The notes: a model not told the origin generated them from the letters alone. Shown: positions 17,739 to 26,936, numbered from the stretch's first letter. The stretch is DNA of 64,000 nt from Arthrobacter liuii (GCF_014639275.1 NZ_BMFW01000005.1:221805-285804); one strand, 5' to 3'. Numbers and translations are program-made.

Positions 17739-18377
17739 GTGGGTGCCGTGACACGGATTATCGCAGGCGCCGGCGGGGGCACGCCGTTGACGGCGGTCCC
17801 GGGGTCCTTGACCAGGCCCACCACCGACCGGGTGAAGGAAGCACTGTTCTCCCGCCTCGACGCCTTTGACGTAATTGCCGGAGCCCGGGTGCTGGACCTC
17901 TATGCGGGTTCGGGTTCACTGGGGGTGGAAAGCGGCAGCAGGGGAGCCCAGGCAGTGGACCTGGTGGAATCAGATGCGAAGGCCAGCGGGGTCTGCCAGC
18001 GCAACGCCGACCTCATCAACGGGATCCTGGGCCGCAAGACGGTCACGGTGCACCGCTCGAGGGTAGAGCCGTTCCTTGACCGGGCCGCCGAAACCGCAGC
18101 CTGGGACCTGGTGTTCCTGGACCCGCCCTATCCGCTGGAAGAGCCGGGCGTTTCCTCCGTACTGCAGAAGCTTGCCGCGCACCTGGCCCCGGGGTCCGTA
18201 GTGGTGGTGGAACGCTCCTCGCGCTCCCCGGAGCCGGGGTGGCCGGACGGGATGACGAGGTTCGCGGAGAAGAAGTACGGGGAGACGCGGTTGTGGTTCG
18301 CCGAGCCGTTCGTGCCCGATGCGATCGCCGCCGACGACCTTCCGGAAGCTGACGCGCCCGGTTCCCAGGGGGATTAG
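17739..18377 (+). CDS. rsmD: 16S rRNA (guanine(966)-N2)-methyltransferase
   Basis: Methylates G966 of 16S rRNA. 212 aa with the SAM-binding LDLYAGSGSLGVE block near residue 50 and the catalytic DPPY motif at about 128-131. GTG at 17739 is used here; GTG at 17748 (giving MTRIIAG, the usual family N-terminus) is equally possible. The stop TAG overlaps the stop of the convergent spermidine-synthase-like gene in the tetramer TTAG. Confidence 0.93.
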   Translation: MGAVTRIIAGAGGGTPLTAVPGSLTRPTTDRVKEALFSRLDAFDVIAGARVLDLYAGSGSLGVESGSRGAQAVDLVESDAKASGVCQRNADLINGILGRKTVTVHRSRVEPFLDRAAETAAWDLVFLDPPYPLEEPGVSSVLQKLAAHLAPGSVVVVERSSRSPEPGWPDGMTRFAEKKYGETRLWFAEPFVPDAIAADDLPEADAPGSQGD

Positions 18378-19162
18378 TCCGAGAAGGGGTCCAGATCCAT
18401 TCCGGCCACCACCCGCGCCGGGTGGGGGCCCCGCGCAGCCAGTTCAACTGTCCATGATTCCTGCCAGGGGCCCTGGGTCCCCGCCAGGATGATATTGCCC
18501 GGATACCTGCCCTCGAACATGCCTTCTTCCGCGAAAGCGGCCACATCCGCCATGGCCGCCCGCATCGCAGCGACCTGGCTCCGGACCAGCGTGAGGGCCG
18601 GTTCGTCGCCTACATTGACGATCAGCAGCCCGCCCGGCCCCAGGCGTTCCCTGGCCTCACGGTAGAAGCCGGCGGTAGCAATATGGGCCGGCGCGTCCGG
18701 CCCGGAGAAGATGTCAAGGATCACGACGTCGAACGTTAGGCCGGGCTCAAGCGCGCCGAGCGCTTCACGGGCGTCGCCGATGATGGTGGTCAGGTCTGTT
18801 CCCTTGGGCATGGGAAGGTTCCGGAGGACAAAGTCCAGCAGCTCGCGTTCCAGTTCAACCGCGTATTGAGTTGAGCCGGGGCGGGTGGCCTGGATGTACC
18901 GTGCCAGAGTCAGCGCCCCTGCTCCGAGATGCAAGGCCTTGATCGGTTCGCCGGGCGGTGCCACGAGATCCACCAGGTGCCCGATCCGGCGAAGGTACTC
19001 GTAAAAAATCTCCTCCGGGCGGTCCAGGTTCACGTGGGACTGTTCGGCTCCGCCGATGCTGAGCACGTAGCCCCCGTCAGTAAACGCATCGGCCTCGATG
19101 GTGGCGTGCCGGCCCGTGGTCCGCAGGAAGCGGCTTGCAGTTCCACCGCTGCTGCCGGACAT
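18374..19162 (-). CDS. Spermidine-synthase-like methyltransferase-fold protein
   Basis: 262 aa with a Rossmann fold: ALHLGAGALTLARY (glycine-rich loop) near residue 96, an acidic YAVELERELLD strand, and DVVILDIFSG in place of the polyamine synthase gate region. It resembles the spermidine synthase superfamily, but the N-terminal tetramerisation strands are short, so aminopropyl transfer is not assured. Its start abuts the aminotransferase stop (both at 19162), suggesting a two-gene operon. Its stop overlaps the rsmD stop. Confidence 0.8.
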   Translation of the reverse strand: MSGSSGGTASRFLRTTGRHATIEADAFTDGGYVLSIGGAEQSHVNLDRPEEIFYEYLRRIGHLVDLVAPPGEPIKALHLGAGALTLARYIQATRPGSTQYAVELERELLDFVLRNLPMPKGTDLTTIIGDAREALGALEPGLTFDVVILDIFSGPDAPAHIATAGFYREARERLGPGGLLIVNVGDEPALTLVRSQVAAMRAAMADVAAFAEEGMFEGRYPGNIILAGTQGPWQESWTVELAARGPHPARVVAGMDLDPFSD

Positions 19163-20391
19163 CAGAGCCTGCCGCGCAGGGTTGCCAGCCGCGCGGCAGC
19201 CTCCTCCAGGACTTCCGTCTTTTTGCAGAACGCAAACCGGAGCAGGCTTCGGGTCCGTTCCGCGCCTTCCGCATGGCAGAAAACCGGAACCGGGATGGCC
19301 GCGACCCCCACCAGTGCCGGCAGGCGCCGGGCGAGGTCCAGCGCGTCGGTGATGCCCAGCGGCGCGGTGTCCACGTTGACGAAGTAGGTTCCCTGCGGCG
19401 TGAACACCTCAAAGCCGGCAGCCCGCAGTCCGGCACTGAGGATGTCGCGCTTCTGCTCCAGGGCAGTGGCGATGCCGGTATAGAAATCGTCCGGCAGGGC
19501 CAGGCCCGTGGCGATCGCCGCCTGGAAGGGAGTGCCTGAGCTGTAGGTGAGGAACTGCTTTACCGTTCGGACGGCGGAGACCAACTCCTCGGGGCCGGTC
19601 AGCCAGCCGATTTTCCAGCCGGTCAGGGAAAACGTCTTGCCGGCCGAGGAAATCGTGATGGTCCTGCCAGAGGCGCCCGGAAGGGTGGCCACGGGAGTAT
19701 GGCGCACACCGAAGGTGAGGTGCTCGTACACCTCGTCGGTGATGATGATGCTGCCGTGCTTTTCTGCAAGGTCCACCACGCGCTGCAGGACGGCGGGCGG
19801 AAAAACGGCGCCGGTGGGATTGTGCGGGTTGTTCAGCAGCACCACCCGAGTCCGTTCACTGAAGGCCGCCGCCAGTGCCGCAGGGTCCGGCATGAAGTCC
19901 GGGGCGGCGAGGGGCACGGTGACGTGCGAGGCGCCGGAGAGCCCAATGACCGCTCCATAAGAGTCATAGAACGGCTCGAACGTCAGGACCTCGTCGCCCG
20001 GCCCGGCGAAGGCCAGCAGGGAGGCGGCGATGCCTTCGGTTGCCCCCGTGGTGATGATGACCTCGGTTGCGGGGTCCGGTGCCAGACCGTAAAAGCGTTC
20101 CTGGTGCGCGGCCACCGCGTCCCGCAGTTCGGGGAGGCCCTTGCCCGGGGCGTACTGGTTGGCGCCGGCAGCGATGGCTGCCCGGGCTGCCTCCCTGATT
20201 TCGGCCGGCCCGTCCTCATCGGGGAAGCCCTGTCCCAAGTTGATGGCGCCGGTCTGGACCGCCAGGGTGGTCATCTCTTCGAAGATGGTGACTCCCAGTC
20301 CGCCGTCCGGCGCCAGGAGGTTGGCTCCGAGCGCGGTGCGTTGCCAGGGAGCAGGTGCCAGGGGCGTGGAAAGTTCCCGTGGTGGATGCAT
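19162..20391 (-). CDS. PLP-dependent aminotransferase (DapC-like)
   Basis: Fold type I aminotransferase of about 409 aa. Signature blocks: LGQGFPDEDGP near the N-terminus, NNPHNPTGAV, ITDEVYEHL, and SSAGKTFSLTGWKIGW with the PLP lysine near residue 252. These blocks match, from memory, mycobacterial Rv0858c, annotated as N-succinyldiaminopimelate aminotransferase DapC, so a lysine/peptidoglycan role is plausible; methionine or kynurenine transaminases are alternatives. The chosen ATG gives MHPPREL; an ATG at 20418 adds nine residues. Neither has a strong ribosome site. Divergent from coaD. Confidence 0.85.
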   Translation of the reverse strand: MHPPRELSTPLAPAPWQRTALGANLLAPDGGLGVTIFEEMTTLAVQTGAINLGQGFPDEDGPAEIREAARAAIAAGANQYAPGKGLPELRDAVAAHQERFYGLAPDPATEVIITTGATEGIAASLLAFAGPGDEVLTFEPFYDSYGAVIGLSGASHVTVPLAAPDFMPDPAALAAAFSERTRVVLLNNPHNPTGAVFPPAVLQRVVDLAEKHGSIIITDEVYEHLTFGVRHTPVATLPGASGRTITISSAGKTFSLTGWKIGWLTGPEELVSAVRTVKQFLTYSSGTPFQAAIATGLALPDDFYTGIATALEQKRDILSAGLRAAGFEVFTPQGTYFVNVDTAPLGITDALDLARRLPALVGVAAIPVPVFCHAEGAERTRSLLRFAFCKKTEVLEEAAARLATLRGRL

Positions 20392-20434
20392 CCAGCCATG
20401 GTATCCCGGCCTTTCCATGAGGTATGTTCGGAGC

Positions 20435-20935
20435 ATGAGACGCGCTGTGTGCCCCGGATCCTTCGACCCCATCCACAACGGCCATCTCGAAGTCATTGCA
20501 AGGGCTGCCGGTCTCTTCGACGAGGTCATCGTGGCCATCTCCACCAACTACGCCAAGAAGTACATGTTCAGCCTCGAAGAGCGGCTGGAGATGGCGCGCG
20601 AAACCCTGGCGTCGCTCCAGGGCATCGTGGTGGAACCCGTGGGCGAGGGGCTCCTGGCGGAATACTGCCGCCAGCGCGGCGTGTCCGCCATCGTCAAGGG
20701 GCTCCGGTCGTCGTCGGACTTTGACTACGAGCTGCCCATGGCCACCATGAACCGGCAGTTGAGCGGGGTGGAGACGGTCTTCCTTCCGGCCGAGGCGAGC
20801 TACCTCCACCTGTCGTCCACCCTGATCAAGGAAGTGGCGGTCCTGGGCGGCAACGTCTCGGACTATGTGCCCCGGTCCGTGCACCGGCGCATGGTTGCCG
20901 GCGAGCCTTCGCCGAATCAGCAGCCAAGACGGTAG
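20435..20935 (+). CDS. coaD: Pantetheine-phosphate adenylyltransferase
   Basis: Penultimate step of coenzyme A synthesis, adenylating 4'-phosphopantetheine. 166 aa, normal length. The nucleotidyltransferase motif is GSFDPIHNGHLEV near residue 8, with the HxGH-type site at HNGH. The second signature EASYLHLSSTLIKEV lies near 134. The ATG at 20435 gives the standard MRRAVCPGSFDP start. It diverges from the aminotransferase with about 43 bp between starts. Confidence 0.95.
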   Translation: MRRAVCPGSFDPIHNGHLEVIARAAGLFDEVIVAISTNYAKKYMFSLEERLEMARETLASLQGIVVEPVGEGLLAEYCRQRGVSAIVKGLRSSSDFDYELPMATMNRQLSGVETVFLPAEASYLHLSSTLIKEVAVLGGNVSDYVPRSVHRRMVAGEPSPNQQPRR

Positions 20936-20970
20936 GCTGGATCGGTACTTCGGCGCTGCCTCCTGCCGGT

Positions 20971-21000
20971 TTGAGTCCCCAAGGCTCTTCAGGCTAAGAT
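20971..21000 (+). promoter_or_regulatory. Promoter of the DUF177-rpmF-rnc-mutM run
   Basis: TTGAGT (20971-20976) and TAAGAT (20995-21000) with an 18-bp spacer. The predicted transcription start near 21007 leaves a leader of about 27 bases before the DUF177 start. Confidence 0.55.
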
Positions 21001-21014
21001 GGTACGTCGGTCAT

Positions 21015-21038
21015 ATGTTCAACAGGAGTTCTCATTAA
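21015..21038 (+). other. Possible 7-codon leader ORF
   Basis: ATG at 21015 opens MFNRSSH and stops at TAA (21036-21038), which overlaps the proposed ATT start of DUF177 at 21034. If translated, it would couple to the downstream gene. Its own ribosome site is weak, so it may be chance. Confidence 0.25.
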
Positions 21039-21582
21039 CAGAGATGCTGGTTCGCCCCTGGCGTTCGACGTCAGGGACCTCGGGCGCAGCCCGGGAAGCA
21101 TGCGGACGCTGAAGGAACATGTACCCGCACCGGATGATCTTGGTGTGGCGCTCATTGGTGTTCAGGAAGGCTCGGATGTCGAGCTGGACCTGAGGCTGGA
21201 GGCCGTACACGAAGGAATTCTGGTATCAGGAACCGTTATCGCCGAAGTAACCGGCGAGTGCGGCCGATGCCTGGATCCCCTTGCGTATGACCTTGAGGTC
21301 AATGTGCAAGAACTTTTCTTCTACGAGGGCGCTGAGTTCTCGGACGGAGAAGAAGATGAAGAGCAACGTCGAGTCGAGCACGATGTAATCGATCTTGAAC
21401 CGGTGTTGCGGGACGCGGTTGTCACCAATCTGCCGTTCCAGCCGGTGTGCCGGGAAGACTGCCAGGGCCTTTGCTCCGAATGCGGAGTTCGCCTGGAAGA
21501 CGAGCCGGAGCACCACCACGAGGTCCTGGATCCTCGCTGGGCTGCCCTAGCTGATATGGCTAAGCCTGACCGGCAAAATTGA
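21034..21582 (+). CDS. DUF177 (YceD) family protein, probable ATT start
   Basis: Family encoded just before rpmF across bacteria and linked to 23S rRNA/ribosome assembly. The first in-frame ATG (21100) leaves out the conserved PLAFDVRDLGRSPGS stretch found at the N-terminus of relatives. No ATG, GTG or TTG exists upstream before the in-frame stop at 20995. The ATT at 21034 has AGGAG ending 5 bases before it, so I place the start there (182 aa). Cysteine pairs GECGRC and CREDCQGLCSEC could bind metal. A CTG at 21058 is the alternative. rpmF follows within 40 bases. Confidence 0.75.
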   Translation: MNRDAGSPLAFDVRDLGRSPGSMRTLKEHVPAPDDLGVALIGVQEGSDVELDLRLEAVHEGILVSGTVIAEVTGECGRCLDPLAYDLEVNVQELFFYEGAEFSDGEEDEEQRRVEHDVIDLEPVLRDAVVTNLPFQPVCREDCQGLCSECGVRLEDEPEHHHEVLDPRWAALADMAKPDRQN

Positions 21583-21618
21583 TTTGTACGTGTTTGTCTA
21601 GAGAGAAATGAGTTAGCC

Positions 21619-21822
21619 GTGGCTGTTCCCAAGCGGAAAATGTCTCGCTCGAATACCCGCGCCCGCCGCTCGCAGTGGAAGGCGACCGCCCCCCACCTGG
21701 TGAAGACCGTTGAGAACGGCCAGGTCACCTACAGCCTGCCGCACCAGGCAAAGGTCGTTACCGACTCTGCTGGCACTGCGCTGTTCCTTGAGTACAAGGG
21801 CCGCAAGGTCGCTGACGTCTAA
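21619..21822 (+). CDS. rpmF: 50S ribosomal protein L32
   Basis: 67-aa ribosomal protein with the standard L32 N-terminus [20 protein letters not shown]. Start is GTG. The zinc-binding cysteines of C+ L32 forms are absent, so this is the C- version; many actinobacteria carry a separate paralogue. It lies between DUF177 and rnc, the common order. Confidence 0.96.
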   Translation: MAVPKRKMSRSNTRARRSQWKATAPHLVKTVENGQVTYSLPHQAKVVTDSAGTALFLEYKGRKVADV

Positions 21823-21842
21823 TCGGCCCAACAGGCTGACTG

Positions 21843-22571
21843 ATGTCTTCAACTGAAGAGCTTCTGAAGCGTCTCGGTGTCTCTATTGACGCCGGGACGC
21901 TTCGTCTTGCGCTCACCCACCGCTCGTATGCCTACGAGAACGGCGGCATACCCACCAATGAGCGGCTCGAGTTCCTCGGGGACTCCATCCTTGGATTCTC
22001 CGTAACCGACGCCCTCTACCGGGACAACCCGGAGCTGCCCGAGGGCGAGCTCGCCAAGCGCCGGTCCGCCGTCGTCAGCACCAGGGCGCTGGCCGGCATC
22101 GGGCGCAGCCTGGGCATTGGTGAGTTCATCTACCTGGGCCAGGGCGAAAAGCTCACCCACGGGAAAAACAAGGCCTCCATCCTCGCGGACACCATGGAGG
22201 CCCTGATCGGGGCAACCTACGTCTCCAACGACATCGAGACCGCGCGCCAGCTGGTCATGCGACTGGTCGGGCCGCTGCTGAAGGACGCCGCCGTCCTGGG
22301 CGCCGGCACCGACTGGAAGACCAGCATCCAGGAACTCGCGGCCAGCCGGCAGCTGGGCAGCATCCACTACGCGGTGGACGGGGCAGGTCCGGACCATGCC
22401 CGCACCTTCACGGCCGTCCTCAACATCGGCGGCACGGCGTACGGCAAGGGCTCCGGGCACTCGAAAAAGGAAGCGGAGCAGGAAGCCGCGGCGGACGCCT
22501 GGCGGGTGCTTTCCGGGGCCGACACCCAGGGTGCCGCCAGCACTTCCGCAGCCTCCGTAGCCGCCAAGTAG
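21843..22571 (+). CDS. rnc: Ribonuclease III
   Basis: Double-strand-specific endoribonuclease that processes rRNA precursors. 242 aa. The catalytic signature NERLEFLGDS lies at about 39-48, with further acidic residues in DTMEALIGA. The double-stranded-RNA-binding domain spans about 157-227 and ends GHSKKEAEQEAAADAW. An Ala/Ser-rich tail follows. It is 20 bases after rpmF and 6 bases before mutM, in one transcription unit. Confidence 0.96.
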   Translation: MSSTEELLKRLGVSIDAGTLRLALTHRSYAYENGGIPTNERLEFLGDSILGFSVTDALYRDNPELPEGELAKRRSAVVSTRALAGIGRSLGIGEFIYLGQGEKLTHGKNKASILADTMEALIGATYVSNDIETARQLVMRLVGPLLKDAAVLGAGTDWKTSIQELAASRQLGSIHYAVDGAGPDHARTFTAVLNIGGTAYGKGSGHSKKEAEQEAAADAWRVLSGADTQGAASTSAASVAAK

Positions 22572-22577
22572 TGGTCC

Positions 22578-23546
22578 ATGCCTGAACTGCCCGAGGTCGA
22601 AGTGGTGCGCCGCGGCCTGGTGAACTGGGTCCGCGGCAGGACCATCAGCGCCGTCGAAGTCCTCGATCCACGTTCCGTCCGGCGCCATGCCCTCGGAGCC
22701 GGGGACTTCATCGGCAACCTCCAGGGCGCCGCTGTCTCCGACGTCGTGCGCCGCGGCAAATTCCTCTGGATGCCGTTGGTGGACGGCGCCGCTTACGCGC
22801 CGGACAACCAGCACGCCGCCCCCGTGCCCGAAGTGGCACTCATGGCGCATTTGGGCATGAGCGGCCAGCTGCTGATGCAGGACCCCGGCGTTCCCGATGA
22901 GAAGCACATCAAAGTCCGTATCCGGCTCAGTCCCCGGGAGGGCATGCCGGACCAGCTGCGGTTCGTGGACCAGCGGATCTTCGGAGGCCTCTTCGTCACC
23001 GCCTTGGTTCCCACGGACGACGGCGGCCCGGGCGGCCTCGCGGAATCGCCCCTTCCGCTGATCGCCGGCGAAGCAGCACATATTGCGCGCGACCCCCTGG
23101 ACCCTTCCTTCTCCTTCGACCTCTTTTACCAGCGCCTTCGAAAGCGCAAGACCGGGCTGAAACGGGCACTGCTGGACCAGGGGCTGGTCTCGGGAATCGG
23201 AAACATCTATGCCGACGAAGCGCTCTGGCGCGCCCGGCTGCATTACGCCCGGCCCACCGATACCCTCCGCCGGAGTGAGGCCCAGCGCGTCCTCGACAGC
23301 TCCCGCGAGGTGATGCTGGACGCCCTGGCGGCCGGAGGAACCAGCTTCGATTCGCTGTACGTCAACGTCAACGGCGCCTCAGGCTACTTCGACCGCTCCC
23401 TCAACGCCTACGGCCGCCAGGGCGAACCGTGCAAGCGTTGCGCGGCAGCAGGAATCCAGGCGATCATCCGCCGCGAGCAGTTCATGAACCGTTCGTCCCA
23501 TACCTGCCCGGTGTGCCAGCCGCGGCCACGCAACGGCCGCTGGTAG
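22578..23546 (+). CDS. mutM: Formamidopyrimidine-DNA glycosylase
   Basis: Excises 8-oxoguanine and formamidopyrimidines in base-excision repair. 322 aa. It starts with MPELPEVE, giving the catalytic Pro2 and Glu3 after Met removal. The helix-two-turn-helix is in [20 protein letters not shown], and the zinc finger GEPCKRC...CPVC closes the protein. An insertion near residues 74-84 makes it longer than E. coli MutM (269 aa). rnc-mutM adjacency is typical of actinobacteria. Confidence 0.95.
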   Translation: MPELPEVEVVRRGLVNWVRGRTISAVEVLDPRSVRRHALGAGDFIGNLQGAAVSDVVRRGKFLWMPLVDGAAYAPDNQHAAPVPEVALMAHLGMSGQLLMQDPGVPDEKHIKVRIRLSPREGMPDQLRFVDQRIFGGLFVTALVPTDDGGPGGLAESPLPLIAGEAAHIARDPLDPSFSFDLFYQRLRKRKTGLKRALLDQGLVSGIGNIYADEALWRARLHYARPTDTLRRSEAQRVLDSSREVMLDALAAGGTSFDSLYVNVNGASGYFDRSLNAYGRQGEPCKRCAAAGIQAIIRREQFMNRSSHTCPVCQPRPRNGRW

Positions 23547-23641
23547 GTTTCCACAAAAGGTCTGCGGATTCTTCGGTTCCGCCGGTATGGGCCACACTGC
23601 AAGACTGACCGCAACAGAACGTCGGGTGGAGCCTGCTGCAA

Positions 23642-24961
23642 GTGCACCGCCTGCCCGCCGCCGAGCAGGACGGTCAGCCCTTGTACATATCGATCTCGGA
23701 CCGCAAAGGCGGCCGGCAAGACCAGCCAACTACAGGTCCCGCCGCCGTACGGCCGGCCTTCCGGTTGTCGCCGGTGATCATTTGGCTCGGCCTGGTGAGC
23801 ATGATGACGGACATATCCTCCGAGTCGGTTGCTGCCGTACTCCCGCTGTACATCACCGGGTACCTCGGATTGACCACCATCGCGTTCGGAGTCATCGACG
23901 GTATTAACCAAGGGGCCAGCGCCATCGTCAGGATCGGCGCCGGCTGGGTCTCGGACCGCACCGGGCACCCGAAATACGTGGCTGTGGCCGGTTATGGGTT
24001 GTCCATGCTGGCCCGGATCGGGTTCCTGGCAGCCGGCGGCTTCTGGGCCATCGCCGGGATTGTCACCGGCGACAGGATCGGCAAAGGGATCCGCACAGCG
24101 CCCCGCGACGCGCTGATTTCCGCCGAAGCCCAGCCGGAGTACCTTGCGCGGTCCTTCGGCGTCCACCGGATGCTTGACAACATCGGCGCCGCCGCCGGCC
24201 CGCTCATCGCCTTCCTGGTCCTGACGCTGATCCCCAACGGCTTCAGCACCGTTTTTGGGGTTTCATTGGCCTTCGCCGTCATCGGCGTCGCGGTACTGCT
24301 CCTGGTGGTGCCGGACCGGATCAGCCCGGCGCGGCGGGAACGCAGCACGTCCCGTCGGGCTTTTCGCTGGTCGCAGTTCCGCTGGTCGCGACTCACTGAG
24401 CCTGGCCTCGGGCGCCTCATGTTTACGGCCGGTCTGCTGGGCGCCCTCACTATCGGCGACGGCTTCATCTACCTCCTGCTCCGGGACCGCGAGTCATTCG
24501 GCATCCAATGGTTTCCCCTCCTGTTCGTCGGAACCAATGCGGCGTTCCTGATGTTCGCCGTGCCGGTCGGCAGGATGGCCGACCGGTGGGGCCGGATACC
24601 GGTCTTCCTGGCCGGCCACGTCTCCCTCCTGGCCTGCTGCTTGCTGGCCGGGCTGCCCTTCACCGGGACCGTCGCCACCGCAGGGTGCCTTCTGCTCCTG
24701 GGCCTGTTCTACGCCGCCACCGACGGGGTTCTGGCCGCACTGGTCAGCCAACTGGCCCGGCCGGAAAACCTTGGCACGGCCCTTGGCACGGCGCAGACGG
24801 TCGTCGCCGTGAGCCGGATGGCGGCCGCGTCCGGATTTGGCGTGCTTTGGTACGCAACCGGCCCGGGCACCGCCGTCGCCATCGTCTCCGGCCTGCTGGC
24901 GGCGGCCGTTGCAGTCGCAGCAACCCTGCTTCGCCGCACCGCCCTCGTGGCCGCGCCATGA
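23642..24961 (+). CDS. MFS transporter
   Basis: About 439 aa, major facilitator superfamily, with 11-12 hydrophobic segments beginning near residue 42. The cytoplasmic loop motif appears as DRIGKGIRTAPRDALIS near residue 140, a variant common in one actinobacterial MFS subgroup, and DRWGRIPVF in the second half. The start is uncertain: GTG at 23642 lacks a good ribosome site, and TTG at 23681 is a candidate. The stop overlaps the next gene by 4 bases (ATGA), so transporter and beta-propeller protein are probably coupled. Substrate unknown. Confidence 0.85.
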   Translation: MHRLPAAEQDGQPLYISISDRKGGRQDQPTTGPAAVRPAFRLSPVIIWLGLVSMMTDISSESVAAVLPLYITGYLGLTTIAFGVIDGINQGASAIVRIGAGWVSDRTGHPKYVAVAGYGLSMLARIGFLAAGGFWAIAGIVTGDRIGKGIRTAPRDALISAEAQPEYLARSFGVHRMLDNIGAAAGPLIAFLVLTLIPNGFSTVFGVSLAFAVIGVAVLLLVVPDRISPARRERSTSRRAFRWSQFRWSRLTEPGLGRLMFTAGLLGALTIGDGFIYLLLRDRESFGIQWFPLLFVGTNAAFLMFAVPVGRMADRWGRIPVFLAGHVSLLACCLLAGLPFTGTVATAGCLLLLGLFYAATDGVLAALVSQLARPENLGTALGTAQTVVAVSRMAAASGFGVLWYATGPGTAVAIVSGLLAAAVAVAATLLRRTALVAAP

Positions 24962-25968
24962 GGAAACGGCTGCTCCTGCTGCTGGCGGTTGTGGTGGCCA
25001 CGCTCACCGCCGCCGGGGCCCAGGCATATACTGCCTTCCAACAATCGAACGCCAGCCAGGCGGCGGCTCCGGAGGTAGAGGTCGCCTTTGCCGGCGCACT
25101 GCCCGCCGCGCCGTTCGTGATCTTCAGGAACACGGCGGAAGGCCACGGCTTCGGCCAAGCAGCCACGGCAAGCCTGGCAGAACCAAACGGCCAGCGAACC
25201 CTGCTTGGGACGTCCTGCGACCGGGTCTACGCGGCCCGGAACCTGATCAGCTGCCTGTCAACAAAGAACGGAATACCCACCACCTTCGAGGCAGCCACGT
25301 ATAACGGCTCACTCCAACAGCAGGCGGGGTGGGCGCTTGGCGGAATCCCCAACAGGACACGGGTCAGCACTGACGGCTCCCTGGTGGCCACCACAGTCTT
25401 TGTAGCGGGCCACTCCTACGCGTCGTCAGGATTCTCCACTCAGACGGTCATCAGCCCCGCGGATGGCAGCGCGCACACCAACCTGGAAGACTATTCACTG
25501 ATCGACAACGGCGCACGGATCAAGGCCTCCGACCGTAATATCTGGGGCGTGACGTTCAGCCCGGGCAAGCCTAACGAGTTCTACGCCACCGCATCTTCCC
25601 AGGGCAACATCTGGCTGGTGCATGGAGACATTACCGCGCGAACGCTCTCCGTTGCGGCCACCGGCGTGGAATGCCCTTCGATCTCACCTGACGGGCAGCG
25701 GATCGCATTCAAGAAGAGTACCTCCGGAACACTGGCCGGAAGCAGGGAACCCGCCGTCCTGGACCTCGCTACCGGAAACGTCACGGTCCTCGGGGAGCGG
25801 CGCGACCTGGACGACCAGATTGAGTGGCTGGACAACGCCACCATCCTGTACGGCATTCCACGGAATGACGCCGGCAAGGACAGCGATGTCTGGTCCCTTT
25901 CCATCGCTGCCGACGCGGCACCGCAACTCTTTATCGAGCACGCCTGGTCGCCCGCCGTCGTCCGTTAG
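24958..25968 (+). CDS. Secreted TolB-like beta-propeller protein
   Basis: 336 aa with an N-terminal signal or anchor (MRKRLLLLLAVVVATLTAAG). The mature part contains propeller-type repeats such as WGVTFSPGKPNEFYATA, CPSISPDGQRIAFKK and QIEWLDNATILYG, as in the WD40-like/PD40 repeats of TolB. Four cysteines may form disulfides. The start overlaps the MFS stop (ATGA), and the stop shares the tetramer TTAG with the convergent oleD stop. Probably an extracytoplasmic partner of the transporter, which is inference. Confidence 0.8.
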   Translation: MRKRLLLLLAVVVATLTAAGAQAYTAFQQSNASQAAAPEVEVAFAGALPAAPFVIFRNTAEGHGFGQAATASLAEPNGQRTLLGTSCDRVYAARNLISCLSTKNGIPTTFEAATYNGSLQQQAGWALGGIPNRTRVSTDGSLVATTVFVAGHSYASSGFSTQTVISPADGSAHTNLEDYSLIDNGARIKASDRNIWGVTFSPGKPNEFYATASSQGNIWLVHGDITARTLSVAATGVECPSISPDGQRIAFKKSTSGTLAGSREPAVLDLATGNVTVLGERRDLDDQIEWLDNATILYGIPRNDAGKDSDVWSLSIAADAAPQLFIEHAWSPAVVR

Positions 25969-26936
25969 CGGCGGCCGTAGTGTTCGGCCAGCTTTGCCAG
26001 GCCTTCGTCGATCGACACAGCCGGGGCCCAGTCAAGAAGCTTCCGGGTCTCCCGCTGGTCGAACCAGTGCGCCGTGGACAGCTGCTCGGCAAGGAACTTC
26101 GTCATGGGCGGTTCGTCCTGCTTCCCAAGCGTGAGCCACGCCTTCTCCACCACCGAGCCCGCAATCCGGGCAAGGGTTCCCGGCACGGACCACGACGGAG
26201 CGGGCACGCCGCCGGAAGCGCAGATCCCTGCAATCAGTTCGCCTACCGGCCGCGGCTCCCCGTTGCTGACAACCAGCGCCCTGCCGTGGATGTGGCCGAT
26301 GCGCTCCAATCCGGCCACGATCGCTGCCGCCGCGTTGTCCACGTACGTGGTGTCGATCAGCGCAGCGCCCGCATCCAGCAGCGGCAGGCGGTTGCGGGCC
26401 GCCCGTGCCAGCACCCGTTCCACCAATTGGGTGTCACCGGGACCCCAGACCACGTGGGGCCGCACGGCACCCACCCGGAAGCCCGGGGCATCGGCTTCAA
26501 GGGCCAGCTGTTCCGCCTTGGCCTTGGTGCGGGAGTAATCGCCATGGGCATGCTCCGGGTCAGCAGGCCCGGCGCCACGTCCTGCGATGGCGGCGCCCGA
26601 GTTGGCCACGGACGGGGAAGAGACAAAGACCAGGTCCCGTACCCCGGCTTTGCGGGCGGCGAGGAGCAGCCGCCGGGTGCCCTGGACATTGACCTCGTCA
26701 AACTCCGCGGCGCGGCCGGTAAAGGAGACTTTGGCGGCCAGGTGGATGACTGCCTCAGCATCCCTGACCGCAGCCCTGACCGCCGCATCATCCGTGAGGG
26801 AGCCGCAGTGGTCCGCTGCGCCGTCGACCCCCGAGGGACGTCGCTGGAAGGTGGTGACGGCATGGCCCCTGCGCACCAGGAGTCCGGCGACTTCCCGGCC
26901 CAGCAGGCCGCTGGCACCGGTGACGAGGACTTTCAC
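25965..26936 (-). CDS. oleD: OleD: NAD(P)H-dependent 2-alkyl-3-ketoacid reductase
   Basis: 323-aa extended short-chain dehydrogenase. The dinucleotide motif is GASGLLG at residues 7-13, with SSPSV near 106-110 and the catalytic YSRTK (Tyr134, Lys138). In the olefin pathway OleD reduces the beta-keto acid made by OleA to a beta-hydroxy acid. The ATG overlaps the oleBC stop (ATGA), fixing it as the third gene of a coupled operon. Without the context it would be called a generic 3-beta-HSD/epimerase. Confidence 0.88.
   Translation of the reverse strand: MKVLVTGASGLLGREVAGLLVRRGHAVTTFQRRPSGVDGAADHCGSLTDDAAVRAAVRDAEAVIHLAAKVSFTGRAAEFDEVNVQGTRRLLLAARKAGVRDLVFVSSPSVANSGAAIAGRGAGPADPEHAHGDYSRTKAKAEQLALEADAPGFRVGAVRPHVVWGPGDTQLVERVLARAARNRLPLLDAGAALIDTTYVDNAAAAIVAGLERIGHIHGRALVVSNGEPRPVGELIAGICASGGVPAPSWSVPGTLARIAGSVVEKAWLTLGKQDEPPMTKFLAEQLSTAHWFDQRETRKLLDWAPAVSIDEGLAKLAEHYGRR

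Noticed and set aside
18929..19539. Rightward frames opposite the spermidine-synthase-like and aminotransferase genes
   Set aside because: They are GC-driven shadows that cross the junction of two real genes.
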